Positions 52,618 through 60,836 of a stretch of 64,000 nt of DNA are shown piece by piece (within the stretch, counting starts at the first letter, position 1; every line of letters begins with the position of its first letter). The notes beneath the pieces are model-generated. The model did no database searches. It was not told the origin of the DNA and saw only the letters and a program-made list of their open reading frames with translations. The position numbers were made by a program, and so were the translations under genes. The DNA lies in assembly GCF_036985595.1 (NCBI RefSeq), contig NZ_BTPU01000005.1, forward strand, positions 75,054 through 139,053, in the 5' to 3' direction. The stretch is from Vallitalea maricola. GTDB lineage: Bacteria > Bacillota > Clostridia > Lachnospirales > Vallitaleaceae.

Positions 52618-53682
52618 TTAGCCTTTTTTAGGTATGTTACTTTCTTTGTTAAATATTTCAATGAGTTCTTTTACAGCTACATCTATGTTACTAGAATCTA
52701 CTTCATAATCAAAAGTACCATAATATTTTTTCCATTTCTTATACATTGGGTCATAATAATTATCAAGTAGTAAACCTACAAAATCATGAAGATTACCATT
52801 TTCAATGTATTCATGCATTAAGTTGTAATCATGATTGGACATATATGATTTTATTGTGGTAAGTGAATTTTTTATAAAAGATAGATTTTCTTCAAAAGTA
52901 CCATTAGTTTCCATGTAATCATCTAACAATCTCTGTATTCTAATTTCCTTATCAAGATTGACAAGTACATGGATACCTGTTTTGATATGATTGATAGCAT
53001 ATGCTGGGACGACTCTTTTACCTATTTTTGAGCTTTCTGCTTCAACAAATACAAGGGAGTTATTAAAAGATATGGTTTTATCATAGACATAAGATTCAAA
53101 TACTTTTTGTGGAGGCTGTTCACCTAAACCTACACCACCAAATACTGAACCACGATGGTTAGCTAATCCTTCAAGGTCAAGTACAGGCATTCCAGCTTTT
53201 TCTAGAGCTTTTAACAACAAAGTTTTACTACAACCAGTGTAGCCGTGTAAAACAATATATGGAGATGGAAGACTTAGTCTTTTTTCGAAGTCTTTTAAAA
53301 TATAGGTTCTGTATGCTTTATATCCACCTTCTAGTTGATAAGCTGGGAGGTGCATCAAAGATATAACTGTAGCGATAGATTTACTTCTAAGACCGCCTCT
53401 CCAACAGAATATAACGATTTTACTATACCCTTTTGCTGTTTTTTTAATCTTTGCATAGATTTCTGGCAGTTTCTGGCAAGCTATTTCAAAACCTTCTTCT
53501 TTTGCAGTTATTTTATTAACATTTTTATAAGTATGTCCAAGATAGGCTCTTTCCTCATTATTGAAGATAGGTACGTTGACAGCTCCTGGTATTGTTCCTT
53601 CCTCAAATTCCTTAGTAGTTCTAACATCTATGAAAATAACTCTATCCATATGAAGACATTTATCAATAGATATGGTTTCCAT
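52618..53682 (-). CDS. mnmH: tRNA 2-selenouridine synthase
   Basis: This 354-residue protein has an N-terminal rhodanese domain with active-site C93 in FCWRGGLRS, and a C-terminal P-loop domain (GYTGCSKT, about 147-154) with the family stretch LANHRGSVFGG. SelU/MnmH geranylates and then selenates the wobble 2-thiouridine of Lys, Glu and Gln tRNAs using selenophosphate. The start follows GAGGAAAT. It implies the host makes selenophosphate (SelD), though selD is outside the window. Confidence 0.93.
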   Translation of the reverse strand: METISIDKCLHMDRVIFIDVRTTKEFEEGTIPGAVNVPIFNNEERAYLGHTYKNVNKITAKEEGFEIACQKLPEIYAKIKKTAKGYSKIVIFCWRGGLRSKSIATVISLMHLPAYQLEGGYKAYRTYILKDFEKRLSLPSPYIVLHGYTGCSKTLLLKALEKAGMPVLDLEGLANHRGSVFGGVGLGEQPPQKVFESYVYDKTISFNNSLVFVEAESSKIGKRVVPAYAINHIKTGIHVLVNLDKEIRIQRLLDDYMETNGTFEENLSFIKNSLTTIKSYMSNHDYNLMHEYIENGNLHDFVGLLLDNYYDPMYKKWKKYYGTFDYEVDSSNIDVAVKELIEIFNKESNIPKKG

Positions 53683-53890
53683 TATAATTTCCTCTTTTCG
53701 AAGTATTTCTAGTTAGTTTGATATATATTATTATTTATCGTTGCTTAGTAAGCAGGGTTATACTATAATGATGGTATCAAAATCAATTTGTTGTATTGTT
53801 AATCTATAATTACTTTTATACTATAGTATACAGTATTAGTAATATATAATTCAATAACTATTTTAAAATTAAACTTACAGGAGGCATACA

Positions 53891-55066
53891 ATGGATATTT
53901 ACGGAAAATCACTTAAGATGCATGAAGAGAATAAGGGTAAGATTGAAATTGTTTCAAAAGTTAAAGTATCTAACAAGGATGAATTGAGTCTTGCATATTC
54001 ACCAGGGGTTGCAGAGCCTTGTAGGAAAATAGCTGAAGATGAAAATAATATATACAAATATACTTCAAAAGGTAATATGGTTGCCGTTATCACAGATGGT
54101 TCAGCAGTTCTTGGATTAGGGAATATTGGACCAAAGGCTGCATTGCCTGTTATGGAAGGTAAGTCCATACTTTTTAAGAAATTCGGTAACGTTGATTCAT
54201 TTCCATTATGTTTAGATACACAAGATACTGAGGAGATCATTAATATATGTAAAAATTTGACTCCTTCACTTGGCGGTATTAACCTAGAAGATATATCAGC
54301 TCCTAGATGTGTTGAAATAGAGAGAAGGTTAATAGAAGAATTAGATATTCCAGTATTCCATGATGACCAACATGGTACTGCAATTATTGTGACCGCTGCA
54401 TTACTTAATGCTTGTAAATTGACAGGTAAGAATCCAAAGGAGTTAAAAGTTGTTGTCAGTGGAGCAGGAGCTGCCGGCAGCTCTATCGTTCGCATGATTC
54501 ATAATTATGGAGTAGGAGATATAATATCTGTTGATATAGATGGAATCATTAATTCCAAACGTGAAAACTTGGATTTCTTACAGAAAGAAATTCTTGAAAT
54601 AACTAATAAGGAAGACATTGAAGGTGATTTATCAGCAGCTATGAAAAACGCTGATGCATTTATTGGTGTATCAGCTGGTAATATAGTATCTCAGGAAATG
54701 ATTAAATCCATGAATGATAATCCTTTTGTATTTGCAATGGCTAATCCTGTACCTGAGATTATGCCAGAAGACGCAAAAAAAGCAGGAGCAAGAATAATAG
54801 GTACTGGTAGAAGTGATTATCCTAACCAGATAAATAATGTTCTAGCCTTCCCAGGCATCTTTAGAGGAGCATTAGATGTGGGAGCTAAAAAAATCAATGA
54901 AGAGATGAAATTAGCAGCAGCTTATGCTATTGCTTCCGTAATTGACGAAAAAGAACTTCGTGAAGATTATATTGTTCCATCACCATTTGATGAACGTGTA
55001 GTACAAGCCGTAGCAGAAGCAGTCGCAATAAAAGCCGTTGAAACTGGTGTGGTAAGACAAAAATAA
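53891..55066 (+). CDS. NAD-dependent malic enzyme
   Basis: This 391-residue enzyme oxidatively decarboxylates malate to pyruvate and CO2. The N-terminal domain has LAYSPGVAEPC and TDGSAVLGLGNIGPKAALPV; the catalytic stretch VFHDDQHGTAIIV follows, then the Rossmann motif VVSGAGAAGSSI. Length fits the short bacterial form without a phosphotransacetylase domain. ATG after ACAGGAGGC. Followed by its own terminator. Confidence 0.95.
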   Translation: MDIYGKSLKMHEENKGKIEIVSKVKVSNKDELSLAYSPGVAEPCRKIAEDENNIYKYTSKGNMVAVITDGSAVLGLGNIGPKAALPVMEGKSILFKKFGNVDSFPLCLDTQDTEEIINICKNLTPSLGGINLEDISAPRCVEIERRLIEELDIPVFHDDQHGTAIIVTAALLNACKLTGKNPKELKVVVSGAGAAGSSIVRMIHNYGVGDIISVDIDGIINSKRENLDFLQKEILEITNKEDIEGDLSAAMKNADAFIGVSAGNIVSQEMIKSMNDNPFVFAMANPVPEIMPEDAKKAGARIIGTGRSDYPNQINNVLAFPGIFRGALDVGAKKINEEMKLAAAYAIASVIDEKELREDYIVPSPFDERVVQAVAEAVAIKAVETGVVRQK

Positions 55067-55108
55067 ATTATTGATAATTTTATGTTCTTCATAATGTGCA
55101 ATAATAGA

Positions 55109-55145
55109 AAAAGTGAGTTGCGTGTAATTCGTGATTCACTTTTTT
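55109..55145 (+). terminator. Terminator after malic enzyme
   Basis: AAAAGTGA (55109-55116) pairs with TCACTTTT (55136-55143), with a six-T run continuing. Confidence 0.75.
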
Positions 55146-55278
55146 CGCAATTATAAAGAAATATTTTGCTTCTAGCTTTTTTAATTGTCTATTTCTAATA
55201 TAAATAGCAAGAAATAGCCTCAGCTTGCTTAATTAAGAAGTAAAATTTTTTTGTGATTATATTGACGGTTACTTCATA

Positions 55279-55384
55279 GCAAAATAGTATATGTATATGT
55301 GGAGTAGTGAGGCAGGACGCCGAACCCAGCTTTTTGCTCAGGACGAGCAAGTAGCTGGCGTAACATATACATATACTATTTTGC
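55279..55384 (-). ncRNA. Inverted-repeat element with two hairpins showing GUCCU loops
   Basis: A perfect 22-bp inverted repeat (55279-55300 and 55363-55384) encloses a 62-base GC-richer core. On the minus strand the core folds as CCAGC...GCTGG around TTGCTC-GTCCT-GAGCAA, plus GGC-GTCCT-GCC. Two hairpins with RUCCU loops are the hallmark of the Bacillaceae-1 family of non-coding RNAs as I recall it. On the plus strand the same loops read AGGAC, which could bind CsrA. It could also be a small inverted-repeat mobile element. RNA nature is inferred. Confidence 0.55.
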
Positions 55385-55453
55385 AAAAACCAAGTCAGAA
55401 TAAAACAATTTTACTGACCTACTTGCACAAATAAAATATACTTAAATACTATA

Positions 55454-55482
55454 TTGACAAAATTGCTTTATAGACATATAAT
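55454..55482 (+). promoter_or_regulatory. Consensus sigma-A promoter of the arsR operon
   Basis: TTGACA (55454-55459), exactly 17-base spacer, TATAAT (55477-55482), about 50 bases before the regulator gene. Confidence 0.88.
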
Positions 55483-55495
55483 GTTAGTAAATAAC

Positions 55496-55517
55496 TATAT
55501 AAGAATATTATTATATA
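55496..55517 (+). promoter_or_regulatory. Candidate ArsR-type operator
   Basis: TATATAA (55496-55502), 8-base gap, TTATATA (55511-55517) is a perfect dyad just downstream of the predicted transcription start, where an ArsR repressor would block elongation. Confidence 0.55.
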
Positions 55518-55533
55518 CTTAAGGAGGTAGCTA

Positions 55534-55839
55534 ATGAAGATTGATACAATGGAAGTTAATGTTTTAAAAGCATTGGCACATCCAGTAAGGCTAGAAATAG
55601 TAAAAAAGCTATTTGATGGCGAAAGATGTGTGTGTCAATTATGTGATGATAATGAGTATTCACAAGCTAACATGTCACAACATCTAAAACTTCTAAAAGA
55701 TGCGGATATAGTGAATACCAGAAAAGATGGTAATAAGGTTATATATAACATCAAACATGAAGAAGTTAAAGATATTATTACGTTAGTGAATAAATTAGTA
55801 AGGACAGAGATTAATAAATTACTTGATAGTGAGGTATAG
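55534..55839 (+). CDS. ArsR-family metalloregulator
   Basis: The 101-residue winged-helix repressor has the metal-binding motif CVCQLC at about residues 32-37 in the alpha-3 helix, then the recognition helix YSQANMSQHLKLLKDADIV. This placement is that of As(III)/Sb(III) sensors. It starts the operon and is two bases from the permease gene. Confidence 0.9.
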   Translation: MKIDTMEVNVLKALAHPVRLEIVKKLFDGERCVCQLCDDNEYSQANMSQHLKLLKDADIVNTRKDGNKVIYNIKHEEVKDIITLVNKLVRTEINKLLDSEV

Positions 55840-55841
55840 AT

Positions 55842-56810
55842 ATGTTTAATTGGTTGGACTATTTAGCACAAGCTTTTGTTACCAAAGTAACAGGATTATC
55901 TATGGATAGCAAATGGGGAAGTAGTATACATTTTTTCATATATGATACAATCAAGATTATTATTTTGTTGAGTATCATGATATTCCTAATTTCATATATA
56001 CGCAGTTACTTCCCACCAGAAAAGACAAAAAGGATTCTTGCAAAATTCAGTGGTATAAAAGGTAATATAATGGCATCGCTATTAGGTATTGTTACACCTT
56101 TTTGTTCTTGTTCATCTGTGCCTATTTTTATAGGATTTGTTGAAGCAGGAGTACCATTGGGACTTACATTCTCATTTCTTATTACATCACCAATAGTTAA
56201 TGAAGCTGCATTTATTATATTACTTGGCTTATTTGGATGGAAGTTAGCTGTTGTTTATGTAATTACAGGAGTTATTGTTGGAGTTGTAGGTGGACTTATT
56301 ATTGGAAAAATGAAGATGGAAAAAGAAGTTGAAGAATATGTCTACAATACAAAAGTAGCTCAGATTGATCCAAAAGAATTGACTGTAAATGAAAGGATAT
56401 CTTTTGCTACACAAAATGTAAAAGATATAGTTAAAAGAATTTGGTTATTCTTAATAATAGGTATTGGAATTGGAGCAGCAATACATGGATGGGTTCCAAA
56501 AGACTTTCTTGCAAATTATGCAGGTGAAAATAATCCATTTGCTGTACTTATCGCTGTTGTGTGTGGAATTCCACTCTATTCAAATGCAATGGGTACAATA
56601 CCTATTGCACAGGCACTTATAGGCAAGGGAGTTGGTATAGGTACAGCACTTTCATTTATGATGGCTGTAACAGCTTTATCTGCACCTGAATTGGTTCTTC
56701 TTAGAAAGGTCATAAAACCTAGATTGATAGTTTGGTTTGTCATTGTAACTGGAATAGGTATATTAATGACGGGCTATCTATTTAACTTTATTGGGCATTT
56801 ATTGATGTAA
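55842..56810 (+). CDS. ArsP-like permease (DUF318/UPF0718)
   Basis: The 322-residue membrane protein has about eight hydrophobic segments and the family motif TPFCSCSSVPIFIGFVEAG, with ITSPIVNEAAF and GIPLYSNAMGTIPIAQALI. ArsP members export trivalent organoarsenicals; others lack a proven substrate. It is flanked by an ArsR and a thiol-disulfide protein, supporting arsenic or thiol-reactive metal efflux. Confidence 0.87.
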   Translation: MFNWLDYLAQAFVTKVTGLSMDSKWGSSIHFFIYDTIKIIILLSIMIFLISYIRSYFPPEKTKRILAKFSGIKGNIMASLLGIVTPFCSCSSVPIFIGFVEAGVPLGLTFSFLITSPIVNEAAFIILLGLFGWKLAVVYVITGVIVGVVGGLIIGKMKMEKEVEEYVYNTKVAQIDPKELTVNERISFATQNVKDIVKRIWLFLIIGIGIGAAIHGWVPKDFLANYAGENNPFAVLIAVVCGIPLYSNAMGTIPIAQALIGKGVGIGTALSFMMAVTALSAPELVLLRKVIKPRLIVWFVIVTGIGILMTGYLFNFIGHLLM

Positions 56811-56848
56811 TATAAAAATAATTTATTATTAAAATGGAGGTAATACAA

Positions 56849-57085
56849 ATGGTTATTAAAATTTTAGGAGGCGGTTGTAAAAACTGTCAAAATCTATACA
56901 AAAATACTTTGGAAGCATTAGAAACAGTAGGTATAGAAGCCCAGGTATTGAAGGTTGAAGATATTAATGAAATCATGTCTTATGGTGTTATGAAGACACC
57001 AGCATTAGTTGTTGATGATCAAGTAAAGATTATGGGACGTGTAGCTAAATATAAAGAATTGGTGAAAATGTTTGAAACTAACTAA
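56849..57085 (+). CDS. Thioredoxin-fold redox-active disulfide protein
   Basis: This 78-residue small thioredoxin-like protein has active site GGGCKNCQNL at about residues 8-17 and the cis-proline segment MKTPALVVDD. Such proteins are encoded next to DUF318 permeases and probably reduce or hand over the thiol-bound substrate. ATG 56849 after GGAGG is the true start, not an upstream ATG. Confidence 0.88.
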   Translation: MVIKILGGGCKNCQNLYKNTLEALETVGIEAQVLKVEDINEIMSYGVMKTPALVVDDQVKIMGRVAKYKELVKMFETN

Positions 57086-57747
57086 AACAAATTGTTATAT
57101 AATAAATATAATTAAATAATACAATTTTATATTGTATTATTTGGAATAATGAGGCAACTATAAAACTTGATAAATCCCATAAATTAGTGTATAATATCAA
57201 ATGATGTAAAAATAGAAGTAAAAAATATTAGTATTTGATGTGCAAGGTACATGATGCTTTCGTGCAGTATGTATTCAAACATGTCAAAAAAATGGTTTAA
57301 TTATATAAGACATTTTTATACCATTTTTTTAAAGAAAGAAAGTATTTTTGAAAATATTTGATTTGAACTGGGGTTTGTTTTGGGTCTATATTATTAGGCA
57401 AAAAACTATGCTACTATTATATAGTGGCGTAATGTGAATATATTTATTATATGAAACATAAACACTCTAACTCTGATCCTAAAGAGTTAGAGTGTTTTTT
57501 TTAAGTTTAATGTTATAGAACTAATAAAGAGTAAACATTAAGATGCTTCAATACTTAAAATTTTAATACTACTTTATTCAAATGAAAATAATTAATTTTA
57601 ATGGATTAAAACAGACAAATTACCCAAAATAATATAGAGGTACTTAATGTATATTAAAGAATAATGTGGGTTAATTATTGGAAAAACACATGGTTTTTGT
57701 AAGCATTAGTTATACCCCATATATAAATAACAAAAATGGAGGATTAT
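57086..57747 (+). other. Gene-free region with hairpins and a strong terminator
   Basis: No coding frame of note. AAAAAAATGGT/ACCATTTTTTT (57286-57296 and 57320-57330) forms an 11-bp hairpin; an imperfect hairpin around 57245-57277 precedes it. AACACTCTAACTCT (57461-57474) pairs perfectly with 57483-57496 and is followed by T8, a strong terminator with no gene just before it. One or two small RNAs may be made here. Confidence 0.5.
57461..57503 (+). terminator. Strong orphan terminator
   Basis: A 14-bp perfect stem with an 8-base loop and a T8 tail. The nearest upstream gene ends about 375 bases away, beyond another hairpin. Confidence 0.85.
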
Positions 57748-59367
57748 ATGGAAAAAGAAAATTTAAGCAAAAAACTATATTCAAAAAACTTTAAAAAATG
57801 GGGATTTGATATGAATTTATTCGTATCAATAGTATCAGCAATATTAGTATTAGGATTTATTATCTTTACTATTGCTAAGCCAACATTATCAGCAAAGACT
57901 TTCAAAGATATTAATGATAGTTTGAATAAAAATTTTAACTGGTTATATGTATTGACTATTAACCTTTCATTCATATTTTTATTGGTTGTTGGGATTTCTA
58001 AGCTTGGAAGAATAAGATTAGGTGGATTTAATGCAAAACCAGAGTATAGTAATTTTTCTTGGTATGCTATGTTATTCAGCGCAGGTATAGGTATAGGTAT
58101 ATTCTTCTATGGTGTAGCAGAACCTATCTATCACTTAGATATTCCACAAGAACTTAATTCAGGGTCAACATATGATAATTTTAAAATGATGTATATGCAC
58201 TGGGGAGCTCATGCATGGGCACTCTATGGATTAGTAGCTGTAGGTCTAGGTTACTTCGCTTATAATAAGAAACTTCCTTTCTCGTTTAGAAGTTTATTTT
58301 ATCCATTGATTAAAGATAAGATTTTTGGTATATGGGGAGACATAATTGATACTTTTGCAGTATTAGCAGTATTATTTGGTCTAGCAACCTCATTAGGATT
58401 AGGTGCAAATCAAATTAATTCAGGGATGAATTATGTTTTTGGTATACCTATAAACTCAACTGTACAAATCATTTTAATTGTTGTTATAACATTTATTGCG
58501 ACTTTATCTGTAGTTAGTGGAATATCAAAAGGGATTAAATTATTAAGCCAAGCTAATACAATAATAAGTGGAGTTTTATTAGTAGCTATACTATTAATAG
58601 GACCAACAGTTTATATATTATCAACATATATGTCAAGCATAGGTTTATATATAAAAGATTTTTTTAATGTTGGATTTTTTACAGCAACTACATCAGATGG
58701 TATTGCATGGCAAGGTACTTGGACAGTATTTTATTGGGCTTGGTGGATATCATGGACACCATTCGTAGGAACTTTCATAGCACGTATTTCCAAGGGAAGA
58801 ACTATAAGAGAAATAGCTATAGGAACTGTTGCATTACCAACAATTATTATCACGATTGCAATGACTATTCTAGGAGCTTCAGGAGTGTATACAAATAATT
58901 TATATGATGGAGTCATCAAAAAAGCAATTGATAACAATATTGCAACAGCTATGTTTGAGATGTTTAAATATCTTATAGAATCACCAGCAGTTCAGATGAT
59001 ATTTTCGTTTGTAGCTATTATAGCTATTGTTTTATTCTTTGTAACAAGTAGTGATTCAGGTTCATTGGTTGTTGATAATTTGACTAGTGGAGGTAAGCAG
59101 GACTCACCTAAAACACAAAGAGTATTTTGGGCATTAATGGAAGGACTTATTGCGTTATCTGTCTTATTGCTAGGTGGAGAACATGCCCTAAAGACCATAC
59201 AATCAGCAGTAGTTATTACAGGATTGCCATTTGCTATACTTTTAATAATAATGATGTATTCTCTTTCAAAAGAACTTAAAAAGAGTTACAAGAAACATGA
59301 ATATAATACAATTCTTAAGCTTAAGAGAAGAATGGACAAACTAGATGATGATGTTGATTATAAGTAA
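57748..59367 (+). CDS. BCCT-family transporter (betaine/carnitine/choline type)
   Basis: This 539-residue protein has 12 hydrophobic segments and BCCT motifs: SAGIGIGIFFYGVAEP near 100, MYMHWGAHAWALYG, and the signature FYWAWWISWTPFVGTFIARI near 325. These carry quaternary ammonium compounds such as glycine betaine with sodium or protons, for osmoprotection or as substrates. ATG 57748 follows GGAGG. The substrate cannot be read from sequence. Confidence 0.92.
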   Translation: MEKENLSKKLYSKNFKKWGFDMNLFVSIVSAILVLGFIIFTIAKPTLSAKTFKDINDSLNKNFNWLYVLTINLSFIFLLVVGISKLGRIRLGGFNAKPEYSNFSWYAMLFSAGIGIGIFFYGVAEPIYHLDIPQELNSGSTYDNFKMMYMHWGAHAWALYGLVAVGLGYFAYNKKLPFSFRSLFYPLIKDKIFGIWGDIIDTFAVLAVLFGLATSLGLGANQINSGMNYVFGIPINSTVQIILIVVITFIATLSVVSGISKGIKLLSQANTIISGVLLVAILLIGPTVYILSTYMSSIGLYIKDFFNVGFFTATTSDGIAWQGTWTVFYWAWWISWTPFVGTFIARISKGRTIREIAIGTVALPTIIITIAMTILGASGVYTNNLYDGVIKKAIDNNIATAMFEMFKYLIESPAVQMIFSFVAIIAIVLFFVTSSDSGSLVVDNLTSGGKQDSPKTQRVFWALMEGLIALSVLLLGGEHALKTIQSAVVITGLPFAILLIIMMYSLSKELKKSYKKHEYNTILKLKRRMDKLDDDVDYK

Positions 59368-59373
59368 TTTTTT

Positions 59374-59402
59374 AAAGTAATTCTGAAAAAGATTACCTTT
59401 TT
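59374..59402 (+). terminator. Weak terminator after BCCT gene
   Basis: GTAAT (59377-59381) and ATTAC (59393-59397) pair in a stem followed by CCTTTTT. Confidence 0.45.
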
Positions 59403-59518
59403 GTCACTGATGGTAATTTATTATTAGAATGTATTATAAAAAAATAAATATTATAATTGAAATAGAATTAAAACAATGTTATATTAAATACTATAACATA
59501 TTTTGGGAGGGTTGAATT

Positions 59519-60697
59519 ATGGATTTATATAACATTGTTGATAATCAGCATTTAGATAAATTTGCTGAATTACAAAGCTATTGTTTCGGGGTAGATAAGG
59601 AATTAATCAAATTTGAATTAGACAATATGTTTGGGAAAGATGATTCAATTATATTAGGTGCATTTGAGGATAATTTGTTACAGGGAGCATTGGTAATTAA
59701 TGATTTTGAAATCTATTGGCATAGTTTGGAAGTTAAAATGGGTGGTATAGGTGGTGTAGCTACTTTTCCAGAAGCTAGACAGAATCATGTTGTTGAGAAG
59801 TTATTGATAGAATCCCTTAAGATGATGAATGATAATAATCAAGTATTTTCATTGCTTGCTCCTTTTGCATACTCTTTCTATAGAAAGTATGGTTGGGAGT
59901 ATGGAAGTAGGAATAAGAAATTAGAAATAAGTATTAATGATTTATCACATTTTAAAAGTGGTGATTTTAGTGTAAAACCTATTAACAAAGATCATATCCA
60001 TCAAATAAAGAAAATCTACGAACATTTTTATTGTAATTATAATGGTGCTACCAAAAGGACTAATCTAAGATGGGAACTGATTTTTGCTAGAAACGCTAAG
60101 AATGATATTCATAGTTATGGTGTTTTTGATGATGAAGATAAATTGAGAGGCTATATCTCCTATAAGATAAATAGTGATGGAATGATTGTACAAGAAATAG
60201 TATATGATTCATTAGAAGTAAGAAAACAATTAATGAGATTCATCTTTGTACATAGAGCTCAGTTTGATAAAGTAACTTTGAAAGTTCCTCATGATAATAA
60301 CTTAGACATATTGTTAAAGAATCCAAGACAACATATGGAAGTATCATCGGGTATGATGGTTCGTATAATTAACGCTAAAAAAATACTTGAAATGTATCCA
60401 TATAAGGATATCAATGATCTAAAATTCAGTATATCCGTTGAAGATAAATATGCATCTTGGAACAACAATACATTTGAAATAAATATTTATGATAATAATG
60501 TTGAAGTTAAAGAGAATGAACATATTGAACCTGATATCAGCTGCTCAATTCAGGTTTTATCACAAATAGTATTTGGCTTCTTAAGTTGGGAAGAGGCGAT
60601 GGAATTAGAGTTAATTACTTGTAATGATGATATGATAATAGGCAAGTTAAATAATTCTATGCCTAAGAGATGTTCTTATGTAACAGATCCATTCTAA
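59519..60697 (+). CDS. Eis-like GNAT acetyltransferase with SCP2-like C-terminus
   Basis: This 392-residue protein has the three-part plan of Eis: an N-terminal GNAT domain (GGIGGVATFPEARQNHVVEK, acetyl-CoA loop near 80-95, then APFAYSFYRKYGWEYG), a second GNAT-like region (about 150-280), and a sterol-carrier-like end (INIYDNNVEV, SCSIQVLSQIVFGFLSWEEA). Eis proteins acetylate amines at several positions on aminoglycosides and other substrates. The substrate here is unknown. Confidence 0.88.
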   Translation: MDLYNIVDNQHLDKFAELQSYCFGVDKELIKFELDNMFGKDDSIILGAFEDNLLQGALVINDFEIYWHSLEVKMGGIGGVATFPEARQNHVVEKLLIESLKMMNDNNQVFSLLAPFAYSFYRKYGWEYGSRNKKLEISINDLSHFKSGDFSVKPINKDHIHQIKKIYEHFYCNYNGATKRTNLRWELIFARNAKNDIHSYGVFDDEDKLRGYISYKINSDGMIVQEIVYDSLEVRKQLMRFIFVHRAQFDKVTLKVPHDNNLDILLKNPRQHMEVSSGMMVRIINAKKILEMYPYKDINDLKFSISVEDKYASWNNNTFEINIYDNNVEVKENEHIEPDISCSIQVLSQIVFGFLSWEEAMELELITCNDDMIIGKLNNSMPKRCSYVTDPF

Positions 60698-60771
60698 TAA
60701 ATAAATAATTGACAAATATAATATATTGTGGATTCATCAGTTGTACTGATTGATGATTATATAATAATGAA

Positions 60772-60827
60772 AAGGGGTTGTGGGATAATACATTTTTAAT
60801 GTGTAATGTATTATATCACAACCCCTT
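60772..60827. repeat. Intergenic palindrome, copy 2 (bidirectional terminator)
   Basis: A 22-bp stem (60772-60793 with 60806-60827, two imperfect pairs) between convergent genes. The core GGGGTTGTGGGATAATACA resembles copy 1 at 50680-50722. Confidence 0.72.
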
Positions 60828-60836
60828 ATATGATAT

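Noticed and set aside
55195..55386. 63-residue leftward frame across the inverted-repeat element
   Set aside because: Its coding is explained by the inverted repeat and hairpin core; no ribosome site or protein-like composition.
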